Part shown: positions 17,401 to 25,189 of the stretch, in pieces
How positions within the stretch are numbered: position 1 is the first letter of the stretch
How the letters are laid out: every line of letters starts with the position of its first letter
Source of the DNA: PALSA-129 sp963842505
GTDB taxonomy: Bacteria; Acidobacteriota; Terriglobia; Bryobacterales; Bryobacteraceae
DNA length: 64,000 nucleotides
Reading direction: 5' to 3'
Assembly (NCBI GenBank): GCA_963842505.1
Contig: CAWJGZ010000002.1
Span: 744,001 to 808,000 of the forward strand
Notes under the pieces: model-generated
The model's input: the letters and a program-made list of their open reading frames with translations, nothing else
Database searches by the model: none
What the model was told of the DNA's origin: nothing
Position numbers and translations under genes: made by a program

Positions 17401-17745
17401 GTTGGTGCCCACGTCCAGTTTCACGTTGGTGGTGGCAATCTTGTTCAGGGTCACCTCCACGCCTTTAACTTGCGCTTTCGTGAAACCCGGCGCCGTCACC
17501 GTAATCGTATAATTGCCCGGCGGCAGATTCGACAGATGATACTCGCCGGTGCCCGTGCTCTTGCCGGTGGTTTCCACGCCCGTCGCGTCGTTCTTCGCGA
17601 TCACCGTCGCATTCGGCACGGACGCGCCGGTGGCATCGAAAATAGTGCCAGAAAGATCTCCGCTGATCGACTGAGCGAAGCTGGCAACGCAACCAGCTAA
17701 GGCGATCAGAATGACTCCTAGAAACCGCACCTTTCTTAGTTCCAT
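14440..17745 (-). CDS. TonB-dependent receptor, Oar-like, with carboxypeptidase-regulatory domain
   Basis: 1101 residues. The signal peptide ends in SFAQ. A carboxypeptidase-regulatory-like (CarboxypepD_reg) beta-sandwich covers about 28-110 (LSGTIFDATGASVPNATV, then GEYHLSNLPPGNYTITV). A plug domain follows (about 120-260, with VGGQRPRNNNFTVEGIDNN), then a long beta-barrel ending in SITVTARFTF, with the aromatic C-terminus required for outer-membrane insertion. Such receptors are abundant in acidobacteria and import large substrates with TonB energy; the ligand here is unknown. A GGGAGG ribosome-binding site lies within a tandemly duplicated 24-27 nt unit upstream. A strong terminator follows. 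Confidence 0.9.
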   Translation of the reverse strand: MELRKVRFLGVILIALAGCVASFAQSISGDLSGTIFDATGASVPNATVIAKNDATGVETTGKSTGTGEYHLSNLPPGNYTITVTAPGFTKAQVKGVEVTLNKIATTNVKLDVGTNVESVEVTAAAAAIDTTTASVQSSFETTSLSELPTASGGSGVINLSLLNAGVGSSGAVGLGTGPSVGGQRPRNNNFTVEGIDNNSGSVTGPLVMVPVDAVGEFTVQQNQISPEFGHSSGGQFNQVVKSGGNAFHGSAYEYLQNRDLNAADNLSAVNGDELHPRYDNNRFGGSLGGPIKKNKIFFYGLYEYNPVGSSSTPGTLYAPTAAGWTTLSGIAGLNQTSLSQLKTYLGTAPTAVSTAVFGPYPLVGPGNESLGWTAAQTAAAKSIQVGQISFNAPAYSNSENGVGALDVTLSEKDSLRGRFILNRYGAIDTAAALPVFYTTLPNNNYLVAFSEFHTFSPTLTNEFRLGYNRNSNSYPVGNQKWPGLDQFPNINIFEIGAQLGPDPNAPQSGTQNQYQVTENMSWTKGTHNLKFGFDGWKQISPQSFTQRSRGDYEWSYLSDYLFDYNPDYLAERSLGGVEYYGDRIFTGFFVNDSWKTTTHLTVNVGLRYEYQTVPHSEQEQTVNAISSVPGLIVFGKPTAMTNAWMPRVGIAYSPGNSGKTSIRAGFGRSFDVLVDNFGLLTIPPQFSTTVDVPGLNQQGFLAGGGIPPTASAATLTQAQARAGTSGYTPNQVRPESLQWNIGIQHVFHDNYTFESRYLGTRGIHLPVQAQLDRVPAVNASNALPIYTSAPSQATLNALTSTQAKLTAISSLDPAYSAAGFASTITSYQPWGNSTYHGWANQLTRRFSSGLQFVAAYTFSHNIDDSTAEVFSTYTTPRRPQNIRNLRADRASSALDHRHRFTYQVLYDTPWYRRSSNWAMKNLIGNWEVAPVYTYQTGTWYTVQSGLDSNLNGDSGGDRAAVNAGGNPAIGSGTTALLNSAGQTVAFLINNPNAGYVTAPKGTISTAGRNTMRMDPMGNIDATIAKNVAIGERYKLQFSGRFYNLFNHPQYVGGYISDVAPIGFTGTAVHSFTIPSTSLYNLDSQVFSSNPRSITVTARFTF

Positions 17746-17757
17746 TTCGTCTAGTTA

Positions 17758-17808
17758 CCTCCCGCTAAAGATTTCCCGTGGTCGCCTCCCGAAGATTTCC
17801 CGTAGTCC
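17758..17808. repeat. Tandem duplication covering the receptor's leader
   Basis: Two near-identical units (17758-17784 and 17785-17808) share CCTCCCG and AAGATTTCCCGT. On the minus strand each contains GGGAGG, so the ribosome-binding-site region of the receptor gene is duplicated in tandem. Confidence 0.7.
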
Positions 17809-18111
17809 AGGCTCTGACTCATTCCCTCTAGACACTGAACTGCCCCGAGTATCCAGAGGTCACGGCATCCCACCAAGCAACTTGGCAGCCATAGTTACGG
17901 ACAGGTGAATCCTATTGTTAAATAAGGACTTTGGCAATACTCTCGCGGTGGATTTTGGTTGTGGAGAAGGTATGGAAGATCACGCAACAAGTGTGTCAGA
18001 GGTTAAACAAGACCTTGACGTGCTGCAATGAATACACTTAGTCCGTTATGGCATTTGGTAAGCGAAAATCCGTATTCGGGGAGGAATATCGGAAAACCCG
18101 GCATTCTCGAT
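17809..18111. other. Gene-free stretch between receptor and amidase
   Basis: About 300 nt of lower-GC DNA without a credible gene. It should contain the promoter of the receptor gene (minus strand). I find no clear operator or RNA structure. Confidence 0.5.
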
Positions 18112-19503
18112 TCACGATGTGGGACATGGCGGTATACCCACCCCGCCATCTTCCATCGCCGCACCCACCCGCAACACCAGCGCCTCTTCCATCGCCGGTC
18201 CCACAATCTGTAACCCCACCGGCAGGCCGGCCGCGGTAAGGCCGCAAGGCATTGCAAGCGACGGCAGCCCGAGCACGTTAAACCCCCGCACCAGCCGCGT
18301 CGTGAGAATTCGTACGTCTTCTTCGCGACCACCCAGCCGCACCTTATTCTCGCCCACGCGCGGAGCCGCCGTCGGTGTCGCCGGAGCGATCAGGCAATCC
18401 ACGTCCCGCCATACCGCCGCGAATTCCCGCTGCATCTTCTTCCGCAGCCGTTGCGCCTGAATGTAGTCGGTGGCCGCCACCAGCCGGCCTTGATCCAGCA
18501 GCGCCAGCACGTCCGCCCCAAACTGCCCGCGGTTGCGCAGGTGCGGCTCCATCATGGCGGAGGCTTCGCACAGCAGGATTACCCGCCCGACCGCCGCGAC
18601 CGCTTCCATGTCCGGCAGCCGCACGGGGACCACCACCACCCCTAGCGATTCGGCCCGCGCGAGGGCCCCCCGCACCGAAGATTCGACATCCGCATCGAGC
18701 CGCTCAAAGAAAAAGTTCTGCGGGAACCCGATCCGCAGGCCGCGAATCGAACATCCCAGCTCCGGCGCCGTCTCCACTTGCCGGCACCGCGAAGACGCCG
18801 GGTCCCGGCGGTCGTGCCCGGCAATCGCGTCGAAGACCACTGCCGCATCGCGCACCGACCGCGCCAGCGGTCCCATGTGGTCCAGCGACCACGCCAGCGG
18901 AAACGCCCCGTAACGGCTCACCCGTCCGTAAGTCGGCTTCAGCCCCACCGTTCCGCAAAACGAGGCCGGAATACGGATGGAGCCGCCCGTGTCGCTTCCC
19001 ATCGCCGCGTACACCATCCCCGCCGCCACGGCCGCGCCCGAGCCGCCGCTCGAGCCGCCCGGGCTGTGCTCCACATTCCACGGATTCCGCACCGCGCCGA
19101 AGTGCGGATTCTCCGACGTGATCCCATAGGCCAGCTCGTGCATGTTCAGCTTGCCCATCATCACGGCGCCCGCCCGCTCCAGCCGCTCCACCACCGCCGC
19201 GTCGTGATCCGGCACAAAGCCCCGGTAGAGCAGCGAGCCGGCCGTGGTGCGGACCCCGCGCGTGAAGAAGAGGTCCTTCACCGCCATGGGAATGCCGTGC
19301 AGCGGGCCGCGGTCCCGCCCGCGCGCCAGTTCTTCGTCGGCCTGCGCCGCCTTCTTCAGCGCCGCCTCCGCCGTTACCGTGATGAACGCGCGGAGCGCCG
19401 GATTCAGCCGCCCGATCCGCCCCAGCGCGGCCGTGGTCAGTTCCACCGAGGAGAACTGCCGCTTCCGCAGCGCGTCAGCGGCTTCCCGGATAGTCACCGG
19501 CAT
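18112..19503 (-). CDS. Amidase-signature-family amidohydrolase (GatA-like)
   Basis: 463 residues. The amidase-signature catalytic triad is visible: Lys in GIPMAVKDLFFT (near residue 76), the cis-Ser in SPGGSSGGSGAAVAAG and the nucleophilic Ser in GSDTGGSIRIPASFCG (near 170). GatA makes Gln-tRNA/Asn-tRNA by glutamine amide transfer, but length and loops also fit stand-alone amidases hydrolysing small amides. A 64-residue GatC-like gene overlaps its start by 29 nt, and no gatB is present here. I therefore favour a peripheral amidase over the essential tRNA enzyme. Confidence 0.85.
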   Translation of the reverse strand: MPVTIREAADALRKRQFSSVELTTAALGRIGRLNPALRAFITVTAEAALKKAAQADEELARGRDRGPLHGIPMAVKDLFFTRGVRTTAGSLLYRGFVPDHDAAVVERLERAGAVMMGKLNMHELAYGITSENPHFGAVRNPWNVEHSPGGSSGGSGAAVAAGMVYAAMGSDTGGSIRIPASFCGTVGLKPTYGRVSRYGAFPLAWSLDHMGPLARSVRDAAVVFDAIAGHDRRDPASSRCRQVETAPELGCSIRGLRIGFPQNFFFERLDADVESSVRGALARAESLGVVVVPVRLPDMEAVAAVGRVILLCEASAMMEPHLRNRGQFGADVLALLDQGRLVAATDYIQAQRLRKKMQREFAAVWRDVDCLIAPATPTAAPRVGENKVRLGGREEDVRILTTRLVRGFNVLGLPSLAMPCGLTAAGLPVGLQIVGPAMEEALVLRVGAAMEDGGVGIPPCPTS

Positions 19504-19669
19504 CCTCCTCCGCCTGAAACACCGCAGCCGGTTCGAGCCAGATATCCAGCTCTTTCACCAGCGGTCTGAAGGTCGCTTCCAGAGCGGCCAGCGTCTTCGA
19601 GACCCGCTGCAGTTCGGCCGCGGGAATCTCCACTCCGCTGGCTTTGGCGATAGATGCCCAATCTTTCAC
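19475..19669 (-). CDS. GatC/DUF4089-like small partner of the amidase
   Basis: 64 residues from a GTG start. The helical sequence (ASGVEIPAAELQRVSKTLAA, then LEATFRPLVKELDI) matches the GatC/DUF4089 pattern of small proteins encoded next to amidases. The last 10 codons overlap the amidase start. It probably wraps around the amidase as GatC does around GatA. The frame extends further upstream but would then overlap the neighbouring membrane-protein gene. Confidence 0.6.
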   Translation of the reverse strand: MKDWASIAKASGVEIPAAELQRVSKTLAALEATFRPLVKELDIWLEPAAVFQAEEDAGDYPGSR

Positions 19670-19676
19670 GATGTTT

Positions 19677-20525
19677 CTACAATAGCGGATCTTCGGTACC
19701 GTGTCGCGCCGTCCAATGCGCTCCCGCCAGCACCACGAGGGTCGCCGCGAAGCTCCACAGCACAATCGTCACCGAATGCTGGAAAACGTAATACTCGTGC
19801 TCCAGCTTTCTCCCCAGGGCACTCGCCACCATCAGGTTGACGTACTTCAGACCCTCCAGCCCGAGGCCCACCCGCAACGCTACCGGCGCGACCCGCGCCG
19901 CGTCAATTTTGCGGTTCGGCAGCAGCCAGTACACCAGGAACAGCGCCAGAACCGAAACCGGCAGCGCGGCGATTTTGAAGAGCGCCAGGTCGATCCACAC
20001 CAGCAACCCCGAGTGCGCTTCCCATTGCCCCAGCCATTGCCGGTTGAGCGCCGTCAGCATCAGCGACACAATCGCCAGGGCGCCGCAGACGAACACCAGG
20101 CCCAGGCTGATCAGTTGATTCTTCCAATACGGCCGGTTCACCGTGACGCCCCACGCGCGGTTCAGCGCCACTTCCAGCGGCTCGAAGATTCCGTTGGCCG
20201 TGAACAGCAGCAGAAACATCGACGTCGCCCCGATCTTGACCCCTGGCTGGCCCCAATAGCCGCGCAGGTTGCGGACCAGAAAATCGCCCTGCTCGCCGGC
20301 GAAAAAATCGTGCAGCGCCAGGTAAATTGCCTGCTCCGCCGCGTGCCAGTGCAGCACGTCGCGGCACAGCGCAACCATCACCAGGAAGAACGGAAAGAAC
20401 GCCAGCAACACGCTCGCCGCAACAGCCAGCGCGTACACGTGCGCCTCGGTTTCCATCAGATAATGCGCCGTGGGCCGGACGCGCGTCCACCACGGCTTTA
20501 CGTTCGGGATTGCAATCGGGAGCAA
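19677..20525 (-). CDS. YihY/BrkB-family inner-membrane protein
   Basis: 282 residues with six hydrophobic segments, beginning VYALAVAASVLLAFFPFFLV, then MFLLLFTANGIFEPLEVALN, the hallmark of the YihY/BrkB ('virulence factor BrkB') family. The function is not settled: once annotated as ribonuclease BN, now regarded as a transporter-like membrane protein. It starts 27 nt before a dispersed palindromic repeat and is co-directional with the amidase pair downstream (8 nt from its stop to the GatC-like start), so the three may be one transcript. Confidence 0.88.
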   Translation of the reverse strand: MLPIAIPNVKPWWTRVRPTAHYLMETEAHVYALAVAASVLLAFFPFFLVMVALCRDVLHWHAAEQAIYLALHDFFAGEQGDFLVRNLRGYWGQPGVKIGATSMFLLLFTANGIFEPLEVALNRAWGVTVNRPYWKNQLISLGLVFVCGALAIVSLMLTALNRQWLGQWEAHSGLLVWIDLALFKIAALPVSVLALFLVYWLLPNRKIDAARVAPVALRVGLGLEGLKYVNLMVASALGRKLEHEYYVFQHSVTIVLWSFAATLVVLAGAHWTARHGTEDPLL

Positions 20526-20552
20526 ATTTCAGGGTAACTCGAAATGGGGAAG

Positions 20553-20646
20553 AGGCGATTCGGAGCGTACCAACTACTCAGCACGGCGTTAGCGAGCGGC
20601 CAACTTCAGGCTGCGTGGCGGCCGCTCGCTCACGCTCGCGGTTCTG
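20553..20646. repeat. Dispersed palindromic repeat, copy 1
   Basis: A 94-nt sequence matching a second copy at 55583-55686. The core stem is GCGAGCGGCC paired with GGCCGCTCGC. The shared flanks are AGGCGATTC at the left and CTCGCGGTTCTGT at the right. It lies between the BrkB gene and cpoB. Confidence 0.8.
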
Positions 20647-20702
20647 TTCCGGAGGCTCCGCGCCAATCGAGGGGCCTACGCCTGGGATCATACGGCCGGC
20701 CG

Positions 20703-21635
20703 CTACTTCTTCTTCGTGGTCTTCGCGGGCGTCTTTGCCACCGGGCAGTTGTACCCCATCGACTTCAATTGGTCGCAGGCCTGCACCGCCAGATCGTTCC
20801 TCGGATACCGCTTGATCAATTCCAGAAATTCCGAGTGGCTCTCCGTCAGCCGGCTCAGGCTCTTCAACGCCAGCCCCTTGGAGTAAAGCGCGTCGGGCGT
20901 CTTGTTGTTCTCCGAATATTTTTCGAGCACCATGTCGAAGTCCCGCACCGCGCCCTCGAAATCTTTCTGCCGGTAATGGATGTCGCCGATGTAGAATTGC
21001 GCGTTGGCTGCCAGGTTGGTGTTGCCATACCACTTCAAATACTGCTGATATTCCTGCAAGGCCAAGTCCCACTTCTTGCTGCTGCGGTCGCGGTTGGCGT
21101 TGGCATAGAGGTCCTGCGCCGAAATCGTGGGCGTCTCCGGCATGGCTGGCGCGGCCGCTTCGCCGCTTCCGGTTGCCGCGGTGGGAGGCGGCGGCGCCGG
21201 CGTCTGCAGAATCTTCACCGCGTTGTTCAGGTCGGTCATCTGCTGCTGCAGTTTCCCCATCATGCCGTTGAGGTCGGTGACGGATTGCTGCAGCGCCCGT
21301 ATATCCTGGTCCATCCCATCCAGCCGCGCGCCCAACCCCGCCATCGGCGCCGACACTTTGGACTCCATGTCCTTCAGGCTCTGTTGCAGGTTGTTCTGAA
21401 TCACGGCTACCCCGGTATTAGACCGGTTCGACGTGTCCAGCGCCTGCTGCACCAGCACCGTCAAGGCCGCCAGTTGCTTGTCCTGCGATTCCTTGAGCAG
21501 CCGCACCTGCTCCTGCAGGCTGGCCACATCACGCTGCAAGTCCAGCAGTTTTGGGTCCGCGGCGCGCAAGCGCATCGGAACCGTCACAATCGCCAGCGCC
21601 GCCACCAGGGCGCACAACATGAAGCGTCGGAACAT
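20703..21635 (-). CDS. cpoB: CpoB/YbgF, Tol-Pal-associated coiled-coil TPR protein
   Basis: 310 residues, signal peptide ending PMRLRA. An N-terminal coiled coil (about 28-130; LQRDVASLQEQVRLLKESQ, then LQQSVTDLNGMMGKLQQQM) gives trimerisation. A Pro/Ala linker follows, then three TPR units (AQDLYANANRDRSSKKWDLA, then AQFYIGDIHYRQKDFEGAVR and ALYSKGLALKSLSRLTES). CpoB couples outer-membrane constriction to peptidoglycan synthesis through Tol and PBP1B in Escherichia coli. It is the last gene of the tol-pal operon; the 81-nt gap before it is the largest in the cluster. The C-terminus is Lys/Thr-rich. Confidence 0.9.
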   Translation of the reverse strand: MFRRFMLCALVAALAIVTVPMRLRAADPKLLDLQRDVASLQEQVRLLKESQDKQLAALTVLVQQALDTSNRSNTGVAVIQNNLQQSLKDMESKVSAPMAGLGARLDGMDQDIRALQQSVTDLNGMMGKLQQQMTDLNNAVKILQTPAPPPPTAATGSGEAAAPAMPETPTISAQDLYANANRDRSSKKWDLALQEYQQYLKWYGNTNLAANAQFYIGDIHYRQKDFEGAVRDFDMVLEKYSENNKTPDALYSKGLALKSLSRLTESHSEFLELIKRYPRNDLAVQACDQLKSMGYNCPVAKTPAKTTKKK

Positions 21636-21716
21636 ACACCATTCTCCTCAACCGGGCGGAGCGCCGCCGTTCGGCGCATCCGCCCGTCATTGCCATCTGA
21701 TTCTCCGCTGCCCGCC

Positions 21717-22508
21717 CTACTGTCCGGGCGAGAAGTGTGCCCGCCGGTTCTTCTGGTAGCAGGCTTCGTCGGCTTCCGTGCACTGCGGCCGTTCCTTGCC
21801 ATAGCTGATGGTCTTCAGCCGGTCCGCCGGCACTCCCAGCGATTGCAGGAACTCCTTGGCCGACGTGGCGCGCCGGTCGCCCAGACCGAGGTTGTACTCG
21901 GCCGATCCCCGTTCGTCGCAATGACCTTCCACCATGATGACGGCCGTCGGGAAATCGCTCAGGATCGCCTTCAGGGCGCTCGCATCCCGCGTCAGCGCAT
22001 CCCGCGCATCCGCGCGGACGTCGCTCTTGTCATAGTCGAAGAACGCATCCTGCACGTCGGAACTCAACCGCTGCTCCATGGTGGCCTGCGGCGCCGGTGG
22101 TGGCGGTGGCGGCGGCGGTGGCGGCGGCGTCACCACGCTCACCGTGGCCGAACGGGTATTCGATCCTCCCGGCCCCGTGGCCGTCAGCACGTACGTGGTG
22201 GAACTGGCCGGCGATACCCGCGTATTGCCGGTCGCCTGCACGGTGCCCACTCCCTGGTTGATCGCCACGTTCGAAACCGAACCCGTGACTTCCCACCGCA
22301 ATACGGACGATTCGCCTCTCTGAATCGAGCTCGGCTCAGCGGTGAATTGTGCAATCGCCGGAGCGGCCGGCGGCGGCGGAGCCGGCGCCGGAGCCTGTAC
22401 GGGCGGTGGTGGCGGCGGCGGCGGCGGAACCTTCTTCTTGCAACCGTCGGCTAACAATAACATTGAAACCGCAATACAGATGATTGAGATCTTTCGTTTC
22501 CTGAACAT
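21717..22508 (-). CDS. pal: Pal-type OmpA lipoprotein with an inserted Ig-like domain
   Basis: 263 residues from the ATG 8 nt after GGAGG; the ATG six nt upstream is too close to the ribosome-binding site. The lipobox region ends LLLADGC. Two polyproline linkers (before residue 50 and near 120-130) flank a beta domain of about 70 residues (SSVLRWEVTGSVSNVAINQ ... TTYVLTATGPG), which looks like a bacterial Ig-like module. The C-terminal OmpA domain (about 150-263) has the peptidoglycan-binding signature in VIMVEGHCDERGSAEYNLGL and RRATSAKEFLQ. The OmpA domain and the operon give the role: outer-membrane anchoring to peptidoglycan. The Ig-like insert is not part of the usual Pal. Confidence 0.88.
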   Translation of the reverse strand: MFRKRKISIICIAVSMLLLADGCKKKVPPPPPPPPPVQAPAPAPPPPAAPAIAQFTAEPSSIQRGESSVLRWEVTGSVSNVAINQGVGTVQATGNTRVSPASSTTYVLTATGPGGSNTRSATVSVVTPPPPPPPPPPPAPQATMEQRLSSDVQDAFFDYDKSDVRADARDALTRDASALKAILSDFPTAVIMVEGHCDERGSAEYNLGLGDRRATSAKEFLQSLGVPADRLKTISYGKERPQCTEADEACYQKNRRAHFSPGQ

Positions 22509-22532
22509 GAACATCGCCTCCTGATTTCCCAA

Positions 22533-23936
22533 CTACTTGCCCCAAACGGGGCTCAAGTTACTACCCTGCGTAGTGAGCTGCTGCAACTGCGTTCCGTCCG
22601 CCAGCATTGACCAGATTTGACTGCGCCCGCTGCGCGTCGACATGAACGCGATATGTTTTCCGTCCGGCGCCCAACTTGGATTCTCATTCCGGCCTTCCCC
22701 ATGTGTCAACTGGGTAGGGCGGCGCGTCGCCACATCCATGATGAAGATATTGAACGCTCCAGTCGCGAATCCCCGGGTCCAGGCAAACGCCAGCGTCTGC
22801 CCGTCCGGATGCCACGCCGGGTTGGATGCCTCCCCGGTGCCGTCCGTTAGCCGGTCTACGTCCGCTCCATCCATATTCATCCTGTAAATCTGCTGCGGGC
22901 CTGAGCGCCCCGATACAAACGCAATCTCCGCCCCGGTCTTTGGATTTACCTTGGGCTCGACTTCGATGACGCTCGACGAAGAGATGGGCCTCATGTTGCT
23001 GCCGTCCAAATTCGCCAGGTAAATCCGGCAGCAATGGCCAGTACCCGAGGATGAGGCGAAAATAATCTGCTTCCCGTCGGGCGTGAACGATGGCGTCTCC
23101 GTAACAGAAGCGCCCCGCTGGTTATAAAACCGTAAATCCCGGACCGGATCCACTGAAAATACAAATATACCAGGATTACCGTGAACATAGCTGGTAAAAG
23201 CCAGCCGCGACCCGTCCGGAGAAACCGCCGGCTGAATCGAGAGCGAGTTGTAATGCGTGATCGGCTTCTGGTTCTTGCCGTCCGCATCCATCATCCAGAT
23301 TTCCTTGTTCTGCCCTTGCTGCCGCACAAAGTAAATGTGGCTTCCGAACAGGGATTTCGCCCCGAATAGCCCCAGAATATCGGTCGCGAATTCGTGCGCC
23401 GCCTTCTGCGCCCCGGCTTCATTCAGCGCCTCGATGTATGTCTTCCCGAGCACTTGCGCGCTAGACGGCGTGTCCCGCCGCAGATCGATCAACCATCCGC
23501 GCAGCACGAACAGGCCGTTCTGCACCGCCGCGTACCCCATCACCAGGTAAGTAGCTTGCGGCGGCGGCCCCGACCAATCCGCCATCCACAACCCGCCCCC
23601 CGACTGCGGCTGCGGCGGCTGCGCTCTGCGCCCCCGCACCGGCGGCGCGTTGTTCACCGGCGGAGGCGTGCGGAAATCCGTTGGCAGTTGCGGAACCGTC
23701 GTCGGATACAGCGTTTTGGGAACCATCTTGAAAATACCGCCGCCGTCCAGATCGCTCCACAACGTGCTGTTGAAGGCGCCCATAAAGCTCTGCGTCTGCC
23801 CGTCGCCGCGCAGATCGGGCACCGCCATCGCCGGCCGTTCGCCCTTGGTGATGATCACCGAAAAATCGTGTTCCTGCGCCCTTACCACCAGCAGCACGCC
23901 AGCGAGCGCCAGCCCTATCGCCAATAGATTCTTCAT
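22533..23936 (-). CDS. tolB: TolB, periplasmic beta-propeller of the Tol-Pal complex
   Basis: 467 residues with a signal peptide ending VRAQ. The N-terminal alpha/beta domain (about 25-190) carries a Pro-rich insert (PPPVNNAPPVRGRRAQPPQP). The C-terminal six-bladed propeller has repeated PDG/SPDG signatures (QPAVSPDGSRLAFTS, then TPSFTPDGKQIIFAS, NPAWHPDGQTLAFAW and NPSWAPDGKHIAFMS). TolB shuttles between Pal and TolA. The gene is 8 nt from the TolA-like gene and 24 nt from pal. Confidence 0.93.
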   Translation of the reverse strand: MKNLLAIGLALAGVLLVVRAQEHDFSVIITKGERPAMAVPDLRGDGQTQSFMGAFNSTLWSDLDGGGIFKMVPKTLYPTTVPQLPTDFRTPPPVNNAPPVRGRRAQPPQPQSGGGLWMADWSGPPPQATYLVMGYAAVQNGLFVLRGWLIDLRRDTPSSAQVLGKTYIEALNEAGAQKAAHEFATDILGLFGAKSLFGSHIYFVRQQGQNKEIWMMDADGKNQKPITHYNSLSIQPAVSPDGSRLAFTSYVHGNPGIFVFSVDPVRDLRFYNQRGASVTETPSFTPDGKQIIFASSSGTGHCCRIYLANLDGSNMRPISSSSVIEVEPKVNPKTGAEIAFVSGRSGPQQIYRMNMDGADVDRLTDGTGEASNPAWHPDGQTLAFAWTRGFATGAFNIFIMDVATRRPTQLTHGEGRNENPSWAPDGKHIAFMSTRSGRSQIWSMLADGTQLQQLTTQGSNLSPVWGK

Positions 23937-23944
23937 CGGTCGCC

Positions 23945-24739
23945 CTATCGCTTCAGTTCGAATCTCAGTTCCACATCCGCCTGGCTGCGCGGAAACCCCT
24001 GCGGCAATGGTTGAAAGGGTGCGGAATCCAGCACCGCGCGTTGTGCCGAAGTATCCAGCGGCTCAATCCCGCTCCTTTGCGATACATGCACGTTCGTTAC
24101 CGAACCGTCCCGCTGGATTGTGAAAGTTACGACCACCGCCGGCGCGGTCATCAGCCGCGGATTCACGTCGGAGGTCTTCCAGTTGCGCGTCACGGCATCC
24201 CGGATCAGCGCGGCATACGCCCCATACCGTTCGCCGAACGGCGAGTTGTTCCCCACATTCACGCCGCCGCCGCCCGACATCCCGAACAGCGGCGTGTTCA
24301 CCCGTTGCCCGGCGCTTGAGTACAACTGGCTCTGGTCGTATTTCTGCTGATCGCGCCACTTGTTCGGTTGCGAACCGGAATTCCGCGGCGGCGTCAAATC
24401 CCTCTCGCTTCGCAAAGGAATCGCGTCCGGTGGCGGCGCCTTCACCTTTGGCGCGGGTTTCGCTTTCGGATTCGGCGCTTCCGGCACGAGCGATTCCGTA
24501 TCGTTCGCCACCGGGTTCTCCAGGCCCCCGCGATTCGCCAGCGGGATCGTGGCCACCGGGTTCACCATCACCGCGCCCAACCCGCCGCCATGCGCATCGC
24601 CCATTTGCAGCCGCGATGCCTGCTCCACCGCCCCGGCCGCCAACAGCCCGCCAAGCACCAGGCCATGCAGCAACACCGATCCCCAGAACGATCGGAGCAA
24701 AGGCTCCGGACGGTCCAGGATATCGGCATGCTGCGGCAT
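23945..24739 (-). CDS. tolA: TolA-like/TonB-C-terminal protein
   Basis: 264 residues. One N-terminal membrane helix (LLHGLVLGGLLAAGA, near 25-40) is followed by a short Pro/Lys-rich periplasmic stretch and a C-terminal TonB/TolA-C domain (AALIRDAVTRNWKTSDVN ... VTFTIQRDGSVTNVHV). It is much shorter than the long helical TolA of enterobacteria. It lies between tolR and tolB, where TolA belongs, so it is probably the energy transducer of this Tol system; a TonB role cannot be excluded. Confidence 0.82.
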   Translation of the reverse strand: MPQHADILDRPEPLLRSFWGSVLLHGLVLGGLLAAGAVEQASRLQMGDAHGGGLGAVMVNPVATIPLANRGGLENPVANDTESLVPEAPNPKAKPAPKVKAPPPDAIPLRSERDLTPPRNSGSQPNKWRDQQKYDQSQLYSSAGQRVNTPLFGMSGGGGVNVGNNSPFGERYGAYAALIRDAVTRNWKTSDVNPRLMTAPAVVVTFTIQRDGSVTNVHVSQRSGIEPLDTSAQRAVLDSAPFQPLPQGFPRSQADVELRFELKR

Positions 24740-24741
24740 GA

Positions 24742-25185
24742 CTAGCGCCTCTTGACCGCTGTGTCCACCGGCTGCGTCACCATGTAGGCTTGCAGCTTCC
24801 CTTCACCCAGTTCGGCCAGCACCTGGGCGATGGGATCCCACGTGGTTTCTTTATCGGCCCTCACGTATACGCCCTTCGCCGCCGGAAACTGCCGGTGGAT
24901 CACCGCCGCCGCATCGTTGATATTGACCTTCGCGCCATTCAGTGTGGAATCGCCCGTTTTGTCGATGGTAATCACCGGCATCGGCTGCGCCGTGTCTTTC
25001 ACGTACTTCACCTGCGGCACGTCCACCTCAATGCCGAACTCCATCACGTGCGCCGTCAGCATGAAGATGATCAACAGCACCAGCACCACGTCCACAAAGG
25101 GCGTCACGTTGATCTCGGAAAGCGAAGACCCGCCGCGGCCTTTCCGGGATCCGAAGCTCCCGCCGCCGTTCCCCGACATCGCCAT
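24742..25185 (-). CDS. tolR: TolR/ExbD-family proton-channel subunit
   Basis: 147 residues: an N-terminal Gly/Arg-rich cytoplasmic tail, one membrane helix (FVDVVLVLLIIFMLTAHVM) containing the essential Asp of the family (VDVVL), and a periplasmic domain. EINVTPFVDVVLVLLIIFM is the ExbD/TolR signature. With TolQ it forms the proton-driven stator. It starts 4 nt after tolQ and is 2 nt from the TolA-like gene, so the three are tightly coupled. Confidence 0.92.
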   Translation of the reverse strand: MAMSGNGGGSFGSRKGRGGSSLSEINVTPFVDVVLVLLIIFMLTAHVMEFGIEVDVPQVKYVKDTAQPMPVITIDKTGDSTLNGAKVNINDAAAVIHRQFPAAKGVYVRADKETTWDPIAQVLAELGEGKLQAYMVTQPVDTAVKRR

Positions 25186-25189
25186 TTCT

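Noticed and set aside
22090..22135. Tandem GGC/GGT-rich run on the plus strand, resembling a short repeat array
   Set aside because: It encodes the second polyproline linker of Pal on the minus strand and is not a CRISPR or satellite.
20544..22454. A plus-strand open frame of about 636 codons
   Set aside because: It is antisense to cpoB and pal and is full of Arg/His/Gln runs; it crosses the boundary between two well-supported genes.
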